NCBI RefSeq assembly: GCF_009498455.1
Contig: NZ_CP045644.1
Coordinates: 5,397,001-5,461,000 of the forward strand
Reading direction: 5' to 3'
DNA from: Variovorax paradoxus
Lineage (GTDB): Bacteria; Pseudomonadota; Gammaproteobacteria; Burkholderiales; Burkholderiaceae_C
DNA length: 64,000 nt
Shown in pieces: positions 1 to 8,177 of this stretch. Made by a program: the position numbers and the translations under genes. Each line of letters starts with the position of its first letter. Within the stretch, counting starts at the first letter, position 1. The notes beneath the pieces were generated by a model. The model was not told where the DNA came from. It searched no databases and saw nothing but the letters and a program-made list of their open reading frames with translations.

Positions 1-207
1 GGCGTGGGGTTTGGGAATGCCCAGGTCGATGGCGCCCGTGGGGCCGAGCTCTTCGGCGGCGATCTTCCAGAACTCCGGCTCGGGCAGCAGAACGGGCGCG
101 GCGTCCATCGACACCATGCCCATCAGCGTGACGCCCAGGCGTTGCTGGCGGCCCCGCAGAAAGGGGCGCGTGATGACGCTCAGCCGCAGCGGCTTGACGG
201 TTTTCAA
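1..207 (-). CDS. DUF2169 family protein, N-terminal part (cut by window edge)
   Basis: The reading frame runs off the left end, so only about the first 69 residues are present. The protein begins with a basic stretch (LKTVKPLRLSVITRPFLRG) and continues with MGMVSMDAAPVLLPEPEFWK, the typical opening of DUF2169 proteins, which sit next to vgrG in type VI secretion (T6SS) loci of proteobacteria and are thought to help assemble or load the spike. The start is a TTG at 207, chosen because a GGAG lies 11 bases upstream and no ATG fits. It begins 8 bases after the stop of the upstream gene, so it is probably co-transcribed with vgrG. Family assignment is by recall of motif pattern; the role is inferred from context. 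Confidence 0.75.
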   Translation of the reverse strand, partial: MKTVKPLRLSVITRPFLRGRQQRLGVTLMGMVSMDAAPVLLPEPEFWKIAAEELGPTGAIDLGIPKPHA

Positions 208-214
208 GGCGCGG

Positions 215-652
215 CTAGCTCCGTGCAGGCGCCATTTCGAGCGGCGTGCGCTGCCGGTCGACCGACACCACGTCGGGATGTGCCGGGTCCTGGACCAGGT
301 GCAGCGTGGCGCCCGGCACCGCGAGGCGGGGCAGCAGCAGCTCGTCGACCAGCGTGCGCAGCACCACGGTCGGCACCGGCGACGTCGGCGGCATCTGCAG
401 CGTGAATTCGAGCGCAACCATGCACTGGCCATGGCTGCCCGGGCTCGTGAGCTGGTGTTCGGAGCGCCGCACCTGTGCCACGACGCCGTGCGTGGCCACG
501 CCCGCAAAGCCCAGGCGCTTGCCGATGCGCCGCTCCTGCGTGTACTTGCGCTGCTCGCGCGTGGCCGTGACGACCACCGCGACGCCGGCCAGCAGCGCCC
601 CGCCCATCATCACGGCGAAGACGCTCCAGAGGATTTGCTCCCAGACGGCCAT
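215..652 (-). CDS. Small membrane-anchored protein of a vgrG operon
   Basis: A 145-residue protein with one transmembrane segment at about residues 8-29, a basic segment after it (about 32-45) and a soluble C-terminal part of about 100 residues. The topology suggests a cytoplasmic tail or a small envelope protein. It lies 14 bases downstream of the vgrG stop and 8 bases upstream of the DUF2169 gene, all on the minus strand, so it is probably part of one T6SS operon. I do not recognise the soluble domain. An accessory role in VgrG or effector handling is only inferred from position. Confidence 0.75.
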   Translation of the reverse strand: MAVWEQILWSVFAVMMGGALLAGVAVVVTATREQRKYTQERRIGKRLGFAGVATHGVVAQVRRSEHQLTSPGSHGQCMVALEFTLQMPPTSPVPTVVLRTLVDELLLPRLAVPGATLHLVQDPAHPDVVSVDRQRTPLEMAPARS

Positions 653-666
653 CGATCGGTGGAAGC

Positions 667-3009
667 TCAGACCTTGACGGTCATCGCCTTGGCGGCGAAG
701 GCCAGGCCGCCGCTCGCGATCTTCATGCCGATGTTCGCGACCTTGAGGTACTTTCCCTCGATCTCGGTCGCGGAGTTCTGCGAGCGGAACACCGCCACGT
801 CGAGCCGTATGCCCGAGAACTGCGAGTTGAGGAGGTAGTTCTGCTGGCGCAGTCCCCACAGGTCGAGCGCCACCCCGACCGCCGAGAAACGCGCCCCCAC
901 GCCGCCCGCGCGGTACCAGCGCCAGTCGTTGCTCTTGGCGTAGTTGTTGATGTAGGTCTTCGAGTTGTTCGTGTAGTCGTTCGTGATGTTCTTGTAGGTG
1001 TTCGACGTCGTGTTGTAGACGTTGGTGTTGATCACGTGCTGCGTCGTGTTGTGGATGTGGTTCGTGGTGTTGAAGGTCACGTCCGGCGAGGTGTGCACGG
1101 TGGGTCCGGTCACCGTGGTGTTCGACGGACCGTTGACGAGCACGGTGTTCGACGTGTTGATGGTGTCGTTGCGGCCCGCGCTCACGAAGCGGATTTCCTG
1201 CCCGTCGATGGTGCCGTTGAAGCCGCCGCTGATCGCGAGCGTCACGCCGCCGGAGATGGTGTCGTTCAGCCCGCCGCTGAGCGTGCGCGTCTTGCCGCCC
1301 GTGATGCGCTGCGTCACGCCGCCGCTCACGGTTTCGCTGAAGCCGCCGGTCACGTCGCGCGTGTCGCCGCCGGTGATGGTCTCCGTCGCGCCCGCGGTGA
1401 TGTCGCGCGTCTCGCCGTCCTGGTAGGTGGCCGACTCGTGGCCCTTGATGAGGGTGGTGCGCGTGCCGTCGGTGGTGTGGGTTTCGTCGGCTTCCACTTC
1501 GACGTCGAGGTTGCGCTCGGCGTGCAGCAGGATCTGCTCGGCGCCCGCGCGGTCTTCGAAGCGCAGCATGTTGGCCTGGTTGGCCGCACCGCCGGTGCTG
1601 GAGCGCGTGAGGATGCCGCTGGCCGTGGCGTTCGCGGGCAGTTCCCACGGCGGCATCTGGTCGCTGTTGTAGACGCGGCCGGTGATGATGGGGCGGTCGG
1701 GCTGGCCGCCGATGAAATCGACGATCACTTCCTGGCCCACGCGCGGCATGTGCATGGTGCCGTAGTTGGCACCGGCCCAGTTGCTCGACACGCGCACCCA
1801 GCACGAGCTGTTTTCGTCCGACTTGCCGTAGCGGTCCCAGCGGAACTGCAGCTTCACGCGGCCGAAGCGGTCGGTCCAGATCTCTTCAGGACCGACCACG
1901 GTGGCGGTCTGCGGGCCGTTGGTGCGCGGGCGAGGCGTCTTCCGCGCGGGGCGGTAGGGCACGCCCGAAGGCAGCACGGTGAAGTCGAACTCGCACACCG
2001 ATTCGCTGCTGCCGCCGCTCGAGTACTCGGGCTCGCGCAGGTCGTAGCGCGTTTCGGTGACGAGGTACTCGCGGTTGTCGGCCTCGCGCGGGCAGTGCGT
2101 CATCTCGAACAGGTGGCCCGGCGCCATGCCCACCACGTTGGTGTGGCCCGAGGCCAGCTCGTGCGCGCACTGCAGCTCCTGCAGGCGGATCTTCGCGTAG
2201 GCGTCGCCTTGCTGGTGCTCGCTGTAGCCGCCGAGCCATTCATAGACCTCGTAGGTCGCGTGCTCGTGGCCCTTGGGGTCTTGCTGCACGCTTTGCAGCG
2301 AGGCGCGCGACTTCTTGAAGTCGAAGTCGTCGAGCATCACGCGGCCCGAGGTGATCTGCTCGGCCACGCGCCAGCGGTCGATGCAGGGTTCCAGCGCATT
2401 CACCACGCGGTCGCGCGGACGGTACGGAATGCGGGCGTGGCCCGGCAGCTTGGCGTAGCCGCCCGCGTCGTCGGCCAGCACCAGCAGGTGCGAGCCGTTG
2501 CTGTGCTCGAAGTGGTAGGCGATGCCTTCGTGCTCCATGAGACGGCTCACGAAGGCGAAGTCGCTCTCCTGGTACTGCACGCAGTATTCCCACGGGCGGT
2601 AGTTGCCGGTGAGGCGCTTCTCGAACTCGAAACCGTATTTGCCCAGCACCGCGTCGAGCACCTCGGGCACGCTCTGGTTCTGGAAGATGCGGCAGTCGGT
2701 GGTGCGCGTGAGATACCAGAGCCACGGCTGCACGAGCGCGCGGTAGATGTAGTGGCGGCCGGTTTCATTGGCGCGTCCGACCAGCTCGAAGCGCACCACG
2801 GTGCCGTTGAGGTAGCGCGGCGCGCCGTCGTCGGCAATGGCCAGCGTGAGCGAGGTGCCGAGCAGGCGCTTCAAATCGAGGTTGAAGCTGGTGCTGACCA
2901 TGTCGACCTCGAACTCGAAGAGTTGCGAGAGTCCTTCGTGCCCCCGCATTGCGCGGAACTTGAGCTGCTCGGGGCTCAGGACGGTATGGACTTGAACGGT
3001 ACGCGGCAT
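667..3009 (-). CDS. vgrG: Type VI secretion spike protein VgrG with repeat-rich C-terminal extension
   Basis: A 780-residue VgrG/Tss protein, which trimerises to cap the Hcp tube and punctures the target cell. The gp27-like base is at about 5-350 (typical VQYQESDFAFVSRLMEHEGI near residue 145), the gp5 OB-fold region at about 380-450 (DRFGRVKLQFRWDRYG, then SSCWVRVSSNWAGANYG and MPRVGQEVIVDFIGGQPDRP). A long region of short Thr/Gly/Ile repeats covers about 510-680, followed by an Asn/Thr-rich stretch and a unique tail of about 90 residues. The repeats should form the beta-helical needle. The unusual tail may recruit cargo. No DUF2345 domain or PAAR gene is visible beside it. It heads an apparent operon with the small membrane protein and the DUF2169 gene. 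Confidence 0.95.
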   Translation of the reverse strand: MPRTVQVHTVLSPEQLKFRAMRGHEGLSQLFEFEVDMVSTSFNLDLKRLLGTSLTLAIADDGAPRYLNGTVVRFELVGRANETGRHYIYRALVQPWLWYLTRTTDCRIFQNQSVPEVLDAVLGKYGFEFEKRLTGNYRPWEYCVQYQESDFAFVSRLMEHEGIAYHFEHSNGSHLLVLADDAGGYAKLPGHARIPYRPRDRVVNALEPCIDRWRVAEQITSGRVMLDDFDFKKSRASLQSVQQDPKGHEHATYEVYEWLGGYSEHQQGDAYAKIRLQELQCAHELASGHTNVVGMAPGHLFEMTHCPREADNREYLVTETRYDLREPEYSSGGSSESVCEFDFTVLPSGVPYRPARKTPRPRTNGPQTATVVGPEEIWTDRFGRVKLQFRWDRYGKSDENSSCWVRVSSNWAGANYGTMHMPRVGQEVIVDFIGGQPDRPIITGRVYNSDQMPPWELPANATASGILTRSSTGGAANQANMLRFEDRAGAEQILLHAERNLDVEVEADETHTTDGTRTTLIKGHESATYQDGETRDITAGATETITGGDTRDVTGGFSETVSGGVTQRITGGKTRTLSGGLNDTISGGVTLAISGGFNGTIDGQEIRFVSAGRNDTINTSNTVLVNGPSNTTVTGPTVHTSPDVTFNTTNHIHNTTQHVINTNVYNTTSNTYKNITNDYTNNSKTYINNYAKSNDWRWYRAGGVGARFSAVGVALDLWGLRQQNYLLNSQFSGIRLDVAVFRSQNSATEIEGKYLKVANIGMKIASGGLAFAAKAMTVKV

Positions 3010-3114
3010 TCGGCACTTCCCTGACCCCTCGGGCTTTCACGGATGCGAAGCCTCTGCAGATGGGGCTGGGACAGTATGAAAACGCCGCGTGTCATGTCCA
3101 TGACGCGCCCATGC

Positions 3115-3138
3115 AAAAGGCCGTCGAAACGGCCTTTT
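3115..3138 (-). terminator. Rho-independent terminator after the alcohol dehydrogenase
   Basis: Perfect 9-bp stem (AAAAGGCCG / CGGCCTTTT) with a 6-base loop. Read on the minus strand, the stem ends in TTTT. It lies 46 bases past the stop of the iron-type dehydrogenase and just ahead of the vgrG promoter region, so it separates the two minus-strand units. Confidence 0.8.
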
Positions 3139-3183
3139 ACAAACGGGAATGCACGCCTGCGCGGCAGGAGTGATTCAAACGTT

Positions 3184-4320
3184 TTACATCGACGCTTCGA
3201 GCATGGCCTTGTAGTCGTCGCGCGTGGCCAGCCGTGGGTTGGTCTTGTGGCAATGGTCGGCCATGGCGCCGTCGATGATCTGTTCGAATATCGCGGGCGT
3301 CACGCCCACTTCGGCCAGGCCGGCGGGCAGGCCCAGGCGTGCGTTCATGTCGCGGATCGCATCGCCGAGGTCACCGGCCGAATCCAGGTGCATGGCCTGC
3401 GCCATGCGCTGCAGGCGCTGTTCTTTCTGCACCGACTCGGCGCCGGCGTTGAAGTGGATCACCGCGGGCAGGAAGAGGGCGTTGAGCGTGCCGTGGTGCA
3501 GGCGCGGATCGACGCCGCCCAGGCTGTGGCTCAGCGAGTGCACGCAGCCCAGGCCCTTCTGGAAGGCCATGGCGCCCTGCATCGACGCGCTCATGAGGTT
3601 GAGGCGCGCCTCGCGGTCGCTGCCGTCTTTGGTCGCGCGTTCGATGTGGCCCCAGGCGCGCTCCAGGCCGTCGAGGCCGATGCCGTCGGCCGGTGGGTTG
3701 AAGGCGGCCGACATGAAGGTTTCCATGCAATGCGCAATGGCGTCCATGCCGGTCGCGGCCGTGAGGCGGGGCGGCAGGCCGAGCGTGAGCTCGGGGTCGC
3801 AGATGGCGGCCTTGGGCATGAGGAACCAGCTGTGGAAGCCCAGCTTGCGGTGGTCGTCGACGATGACGATGGCGCCGCGCGCCACTTCGCTGCCGGTGCC
3901 GCTGGTGGTGGGCACGGCAATGAGCGGCACCGCGCGCTCGGTGATCTTGGGCGAGCCGCCTTCGATGGTGGCGTAGGTCTTGAGCGGGCCTTCGTGCGTG
4001 GCGGCGATGGCCACGCCCTTGGCGCAGTCGATGGCCGAGCCGCCGCCCACGGCGATGAGGCCGTCGCAGCGGCCGCTGCGGTAGAGCTCGACGGCGGCGC
4101 GCACGGCGGCCTCGGTCGGGTTGGAGGGCGTCTGGTCGAACACCGAGACCTCGAGATCGGCGATGGCGTCGAGCGCCTTCTGCAGCACGCCGGCCGCGCG
4201 CACGCCGGCGTCGGTGACGATCAGGGGGCGGTTGATGCCGACGCGCGCGCACTCGCTCGACAGGAGCTTGATGGCGCCGAATTCGAACTGGATCTGGGTG
4301 AGGTATTGGATGAGGGCCAT
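3184..4320 (-). CDS. Iron-containing alcohol dehydrogenase family protein
   Basis: A 378-residue NAD(P)-dependent dehydrogenase of the Fe-type (group III) family, a normal length for it. Visible motifs: the nucleotide-binding GGGSAIDCAKG at about residue 92, PTTSGTGSEV at about 138, and the metal-binding half with GMDAIAHCMETF at about 190 and GCVHSLSHSLGG...HHGTLNA at about 255-275, which supply the Asp and His ligands. Substrate cannot be read from sequence; relatives reduce or oxidise alcohols, 4-hydroxybutyrate or maleylacetate. It is transcribed divergently from the secreted hydratase-like gene at 4384 and followed by a strong terminator, so it is probably monocistronic. Start is the ATG at 4320 at the beginning of the conserved domain. 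Confidence 0.9.
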   Translation of the reverse strand: MALIQYLTQIQFEFGAIKLLSSECARVGINRPLIVTDAGVRAAGVLQKALDAIADLEVSVFDQTPSNPTEAAVRAAVELYRSGRCDGLIAVGGGSAIDCAKGVAIAATHEGPLKTYATIEGGSPKITERAVPLIAVPTTSGTGSEVARGAIVIVDDHRKLGFHSWFLMPKAAICDPELTLGLPPRLTAATGMDAIAHCMETFMSAAFNPPADGIGLDGLERAWGHIERATKDGSDREARLNLMSASMQGAMAFQKGLGCVHSLSHSLGGVDPRLHHGTLNALFLPAVIHFNAGAESVQKEQRLQRMAQAMHLDSAGDLGDAIRDMNARLGLPAGLAEVGVTPAIFEQIIDGAMADHCHKTNPRLATRDDYKAMLEASM

Positions 4321-4383
4321 GAGGGTGAACGCCCGAGGGCAGTACGATTGCTGACCGTTCGAATCTAACAAGAGGGGACATTC

Positions 4384-5256
4384 TTGCCCACCAACAAAAC
4401 CCTTGCGTCTGTCGCCCTCGGCACAGTGCTGCTGGCAGCCTCCGCGCACGCCGCGTGCCTCAGCGACACCCAGGTGGCCGACTTCGCCGCCGCGCAGGCG
4501 GCACGCACGCCCGCCGCCGACATCGAGAACCTCGACGAGGCCGACGCCGCCTGCACGCGCGCCAAGCTCAACGTGCTGCATGCGCGCAACCTGGGCGACG
4601 TGGTCGGCTACAAGGCCGGCCTTACCAACCCCGCGGTGCAGAAGCGCTTCAACTACGACCAGCCGGTGTGGGGCGTGCTCTACCAGCGCATGCTGCTCGA
4701 CAGCGGCGCGGTGGTCGATGCGGCCTTCGGCGCGCGGCCGCTGTTCGAGGCCGACATGCTGGTGCGCGTGAAGAGCGCCGACATCCACAAGGCCAGGACG
4801 CCGGCCGAGGTGCTGGCCAACATCGACCAGCTGATTCCCTTCATCGAGCTGCCCGACCTCGCGGTGCAGACGCCGTCCAAGCTCAACGGCCCGGGCGTGG
4901 CCGCGATCAACGTCGGTGCGCGGCTCGGCGTGCGCGGCCTGCCGGTCGATGTGCCGACGACCACTGACGGCCAGTCCTGGATGCTCGAGAGCCTGCGCGA
5001 CATGCGCGTGGTCATGAAGGACGGGCAGGGCAAGGAGCTGGCCACCGGCAAGGGCTCGGACATCCTCGAGCACCCGCTCAACGCCGTGGTGTGGCTGGCC
5101 GGCGCACTGGCCAAGGAAGGCATCGCGCTGAAACCGGGCGACCTGATCAGCCTGGGCTCGTTCTCGCCGCTGCTGCCGCCCAAGGCCGGGCTGACGGTGG
5201 TGGTGAGCTACGAGGGGCTGCCGCGCATGCAACCGGTGGTGGTGTCTTTCAAGTGA
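4384..5256 (+). CDS. Secreted fumarylacetoacetase/2-keto-4-pentenoate hydratase-fold protein
   Basis: A 290-residue protein with a signal peptide (about residues 1-23, hydrophobic core LASVALGTVLLAASAHA and cleavage before AACLS), followed by the hydratase/MhpD fold: GYKAGLTNPAVQKRF at about 74, an acidic metal-binding area (LFEADMLVRVKS, FIELPDLA), and the C-terminal LISLGSFSPLLPPKAGLTV segment. Members of this family usually act in the cytoplasm on aromatic ring-cleavage products, so export to the periplasm is unusual. The start is TTG, supported by GAGGGG seven bases upstream. The stop overlaps the GTG start of the next hydrolase gene (GTGA), suggesting translational coupling. Substrate unknown. 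Confidence 0.8.
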   Translation: MPTNKTLASVALGTVLLAASAHAACLSDTQVADFAAAQAARTPAADIENLDEADAACTRAKLNVLHARNLGDVVGYKAGLTNPAVQKRFNYDQPVWGVLYQRMLLDSGAVVDAAFGARPLFEADMLVRVKSADIHKARTPAEVLANIDQLIPFIELPDLAVQTPSKLNGPGVAAINVGARLGVRGLPVDVPTTTDGQSWMLESLRDMRVVMKDGQGKELATGKGSDILEHPLNAVVWLAGALAKEGIALKPGDLISLGSFSPLLPPKAGLTVVVSYEGLPRMQPVVVSFK

Positions 5257-6224
5257 ACGCGCCCACGACAACGAACAACCGCCTCACGCAGCCCGCACTC
5301 ACCGCAAAGATGGCCGGCGTGGTCGAGCGCATGGGGCGCGCGGGCCATCCGCCGCTCGACCGCCTCACGCCCGACGAAGCCAAGGCCTCGTACGAAAAGG
5401 GCGCGGGCGTGCTCGAAGTGCCCAAGCCCGAGCTGGCGCGCATCGAAGACTTCCACATCGCCGCGCGCGACGGCCATGCCATTCCCGCGCGGCTGTATGC
5501 GCCGTCGGCCGAGGTGCTGCCGGTGCTCGTGTACTTTCACGGCGGCGGCTTCACGGTCGGCAACATCCGCACGCACGACACGCTGTGCCGCGTGCTCAGC
5601 CTCAAGAGCGGCTGCGCGGTGGTGTCGGTCGACTACCGGCTCGCGCCGGCGCACAAGTTTCCGACCGCATCGAACGATGCCTGGGACGCCTTCCAGTTCG
5701 TCGCCACGCAAGGCGCGAGCCTCGGCCTCGACGGCACGCGCCTCGCCGTGGGCGGCGACAGCGCCGGCGGCACGCTGGCGGCCGTGTGCGCGATCCTGGC
5801 GCGCGATGCAGGCCTGCCGGTGGCGCTGCAGCTGCTGATCTACCCCGGCATGGCCGCGCACCAGGACACCGACTCGCACCGACGCCACGTCGACGGCCCG
5901 CTGCTGACCAAGGCCATGATCGACTTCTTCTTCGGCCAGTACGTGAACACGCCGGCCGACCGCGACGACTGGCGTTTTGCGCCCTTGCTGGCCGACGACG
6001 TCGACGGCGTGGCACCGGCCTGGATCGGGCTGGCCGAGGCTGACCCGGTGGTCGACGAAGGCATCGCCTACGCCGACAAGCTGCGCGCCGCGGGCGTGGC
6101 GGTCGACCTGGAAATCTACCGTGGCGTGATCCACGAATTCATCAAGATGGGCCGGGCGATTCCCGAAGCGCTGCAAGCGCAGAACGACGCGGCCCGCGCA
6201 CTGAAAGAGGCATTGACCCCATGA
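5253..6224 (+). CDS. Alpha/beta hydrolase, hormone-sensitive-lipase family
   Basis: A 323-residue esterase/lipase-type hydrolase. The oxyanion-hole motif HGGG (YFHGGGFTVGN) is at about residue 94, the nucleophile motif GDSAGG at about 167, then the acid in AEADPVVDEG and the His in GVIHEFIKM near the C terminus, a complete Ser-Asp-His set in family order. There is no signal peptide, so it is cytoplasmic. The GTG start overlaps the stop of the preceding gene, and its own stop overlaps the start of the thioesterase-GNAT gene (ATGA), so the three genes form one unit that probably handles a common ester or acid. Substrate not identifiable. Confidence 0.9.
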   Translation: MNAPTTTNNRLTQPALTAKMAGVVERMGRAGHPPLDRLTPDEAKASYEKGAGVLEVPKPELARIEDFHIAARDGHAIPARLYAPSAEVLPVLVYFHGGGFTVGNIRTHDTLCRVLSLKSGCAVVSVDYRLAPAHKFPTASNDAWDAFQFVATQGASLGLDGTRLAVGGDSAGGTLAAVCAILARDAGLPVALQLLIYPGMAAHQDTDSHRRHVDGPLLTKAMIDFFFGQYVNTPADRDDWRFAPLLADDVDGVAPAWIGLAEADPVVDEGIAYADKLRAAGVAVDLEIYRGVIHEFIKMGRAIPEALQAQNDAARALKEALTP

Positions 6225-7105
6225 GCGACCACACCAACGACACCCCCGTGCGCGCGGACTTCCGCTTCTTCCACCGACTGCGCGTGCGCTGGGCCGAGGT
6301 GGACATGCAGAAGATCGTCTTCAACGCGCACTACCTGATGTACTTCGACACCGCCATCGCCGACTACTGGCGGGCGATGGCGCTTCCTTATGAAGAGGCC
6401 ATGCTGGAACTGGGCGGCGACCTGTACGTGCGCAAGGCGACCATCGACTTCCGCGCCTCGGCGCGCATGGACGACGTGATCGACGTGGGCATGAAGTGCG
6501 CGCGCATCGGCAACTCGTCGATCGTGTTCCAGGGCGGGCTGTTTCGCCAGGACCAGTTTTTGGTCGGCTGCGAGCTCGTCTACGTGTTTGCAGACCCGGC
6601 GACGCAGACCTCGAAGGCGGTGCCTGTGGCCCTGCGCGAAACGCTGACGGCCTTCGAGGCCGGGGAGCCGATGCGCACCGTCGAGACCGGCGACTGGGCC
6701 GCACTCGGCGAAGGCGCGAGCGCGCTGCGCCGCGCCGTGTTCATCGAAGAGCAGAACATTCCCAAGGAGCTGGAGTGGGACGCGCACGACGCCGTCGTGC
6801 TGCATGCGGTGGCGCGCAACCGCATCGGGCAGGTCATCGGCACGGGCCGGTTGCTGGCGGCCGAAGACGGTGTGTCGCACATCGGCCGCATGGCGGTGCA
6901 CCGCAGCCTGCGCAGCGGCGGCCACGGCGCGGCCGTGGTGCAGGCGCTGGAAGACGCGGCCCGCGCACGCGGCGACCGCGAGGTGGCGCTCAACGCGCAG
7001 CGCAGCGCCGAGCGCTTCTATGCGCGGCTCGGCTACGCGGTGCACGGCCAGCCTTTCGAGGAAGCCGGCATTCCGCACATCGAGATGCGGCGCGCGCTGC
7101 GCTGA
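6221..7105 (+). CDS. Fusion of hotdog acyl-CoA thioesterase and GNAT N-acetyltransferase
   Basis: A 294-residue two-domain protein. Residues about 10-145 form a 4HBT/YbgC-type hotdog thioesterase (RVRWAEVDMQKIVFNAHYLMYFD carries the usual catalytic Asp region). Residues about 155-294 form a GNAT acyltransferase of the ElaA/YjcF type (ALRRAVFIEEQNIPKELEWD, then GTGRLL, IGRMAVHRSLRSGGHGAAVV as the acetyl-CoA-binding loop, and the ERFYARLGY end motif). Both halves use acyl-CoA, one hydrolysing it and the other transferring the acyl group. The start overlaps the stop of the hydrolase gene. No stop or frame change separates the domains, so the fusion is real in this sequence. Specific substrates unknown. 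Confidence 0.9.
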   Translation: MSDHTNDTPVRADFRFFHRLRVRWAEVDMQKIVFNAHYLMYFDTAIADYWRAMALPYEEAMLELGGDLYVRKATIDFRASARMDDVIDVGMKCARIGNSSIVFQGGLFRQDQFLVGCELVYVFADPATQTSKAVPVALRETLTAFEAGEPMRTVETGDWAALGEGASALRRAVFIEEQNIPKELEWDAHDAVVLHAVARNRIGQVIGTGRLLAAEDGVSHIGRMAVHRSLRSGGHGAAVVQALEDAARARGDREVALNAQRSAERFYARLGYAVHGQPFEEAGIPHIEMRRALR

Positions 7106-7114
7106 GCAAGCCGA

Positions 7115-8032
7115 TCAGTAGCGGGCTGGCGGGTCCGGCACGTAGCCCGGGTCCGAGCCCGGGAACGGCGACGGGCCCGACGGGCGCGGCCAGCGCTGCG
7201 GCATCGGAATGACGCCCGCGGCGACCAGGTTCTCGCGGCTGTCGTAGCGGATGCGGATCACCTCGTCGGGCTGAGAACTCGCACGCTCGAAGGTCGTCTT
7301 GCCGACGTAAGAAGTCTCGCGCCGTCCGTGCGCCGTGCCCAGGCTCGGGCTGGGCGCCGACTGGCGGGCCATGGCGCCGGCCGACGACTCCGAGGCCATG
7401 TCGGCGCTGCCGGCGGGCGGAGCCGCCTTGGCGCGTGCATCGCCCATCGACGACGGTGGCGGCGGCGCCTCGCTGCGCCGCTCGCGGTTGCTGTTGCTGT
7501 ATTCGTCGCGCGACGGATAAGGCGTCACGACCGGCGGTTCCGGCCGGCGCTCGCGGAACATCGCGACGCCGATCACGCCCACGTCGTCGGGGCGGCCCGT
7601 GCGGCTCGCGTAGGAATTGCCTGCGGCGGCGAACTCGAAGGCCGCGATCTGCGAGTCGCTCTTGCGCCAGCCCGTGATGTCGCTGCGCTCGCGGGGGCCG
7701 AACACATAGCCGTTCTGGCCGATGCCGGCGGTTTCGCCGGTGACGACGTTGACGCCGTCCACCGACATCACGGCCATGACGCGTTCGCCCATCGCGTTGC
7801 GCGCCCGGATCGCATAGCGTGCGCCGGGCCGGCCGGCCACCCAGTACTCGCCGCGGTGGCGGTAGATCGGCAGCTCGGCGCCGTTCGTGCGGTCGACGAT
7901 GCTGATGTGCATCAGGCCGCCGATGCGGCTGGCCGGTGGCGGCGCGTACGGCCGGACAACCGGGCTTTCCGCCCCCGCCGACAGCGCGGTCAGGGCCAGG
8001 ACGGTGGAAAGAAGAAGTCTGCGCTGCATCAT
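7115..8032 (-). CDS. Secreted protein of unknown function with Pro/Ser-rich linker
   Basis: A 305-residue protein with a clear signal peptide (about residues 1-21, RRLLLSTVLALTALSAGA). The first globular part (about 30-165) has a beta-rich pattern (GAELPIYRHRGEYWVAGRPG, GYVFGPRERSDITGWRKS) resembling uncharacterised periplasmic or outer-membrane-facing domains. A low-complexity Pro/Ser/Ala segment (about 170-240) links to a short C-terminal domain containing ETSYVGKTTFERASSQPDEVI and a Pro-rich end. Two adjacent ATG codons are possible starts. It is convergent with the thioesterase-GNAT gene. I do not recognise the family. Confidence 0.75.
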   Translation of the reverse strand: MMQRRLLLSTVLALTALSAGAESPVVRPYAPPPASRIGGLMHISIVDRTNGAELPIYRHRGEYWVAGRPGARYAIRARNAMGERVMAVMSVDGVNVVTGETAGIGQNGYVFGPRERSDITGWRKSDSQIAAFEFAAAGNSYASRTGRPDDVGVIGVAMFRERRPEPPVVTPYPSRDEYSNSNRERRSEAPPPPSSMGDARAKAAPPAGSADMASESSAGAMARQSAPSPSLGTAHGRRETSYVGKTTFERASSQPDEVIRIRYDSRENLVAAGVIPMPQRWPRPSGPSPFPGSDPGYVPDPPARY

Positions 8033-8107
8033 GGTGGCTTCCTTGCCAGGAGTGGATCGATGCAGGCTTCTACGGCGGGGCCTCGCGAACGGGGTTAAGC
8101 GCCGCGC

Positions 8108-8140
8108 AAAAAAAAATGGCGCTGTCAGTAAGACAGCGCC
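8108..8140 (-). terminator. Rho-independent terminator after ygfZ
   Basis: On the minus strand a perfect 9-bp stem (GGCGCTGTC / GACAGCGCC, 5-base loop) is followed after one base by nine T residues. It lies about 40 bases past the ygfZ stop and ends that transcript before the secreted-protein gene. Confidence 0.9.
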
Positions 8141-8177
8141 AAGCGCCCCCGGAAACAAAACAGGGACGCAGGGGGAA

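Noticed and set aside
215..1804. Long minus-strand open frame of about 529 codons overlapping vgrG
   Set aside because: Only its last 145 codons (from 652) look like a protein; the rest is a low-complexity His/Arg shadow of the vgrG frame.
1036..3024. Long plus-strand open frame antisense to vgrG
   Set aside because: Ala/Arg/His-rich composition typical of antisense frames in high-GC coding DNA, no ribosome-binding site, and vgrG is clearly real.
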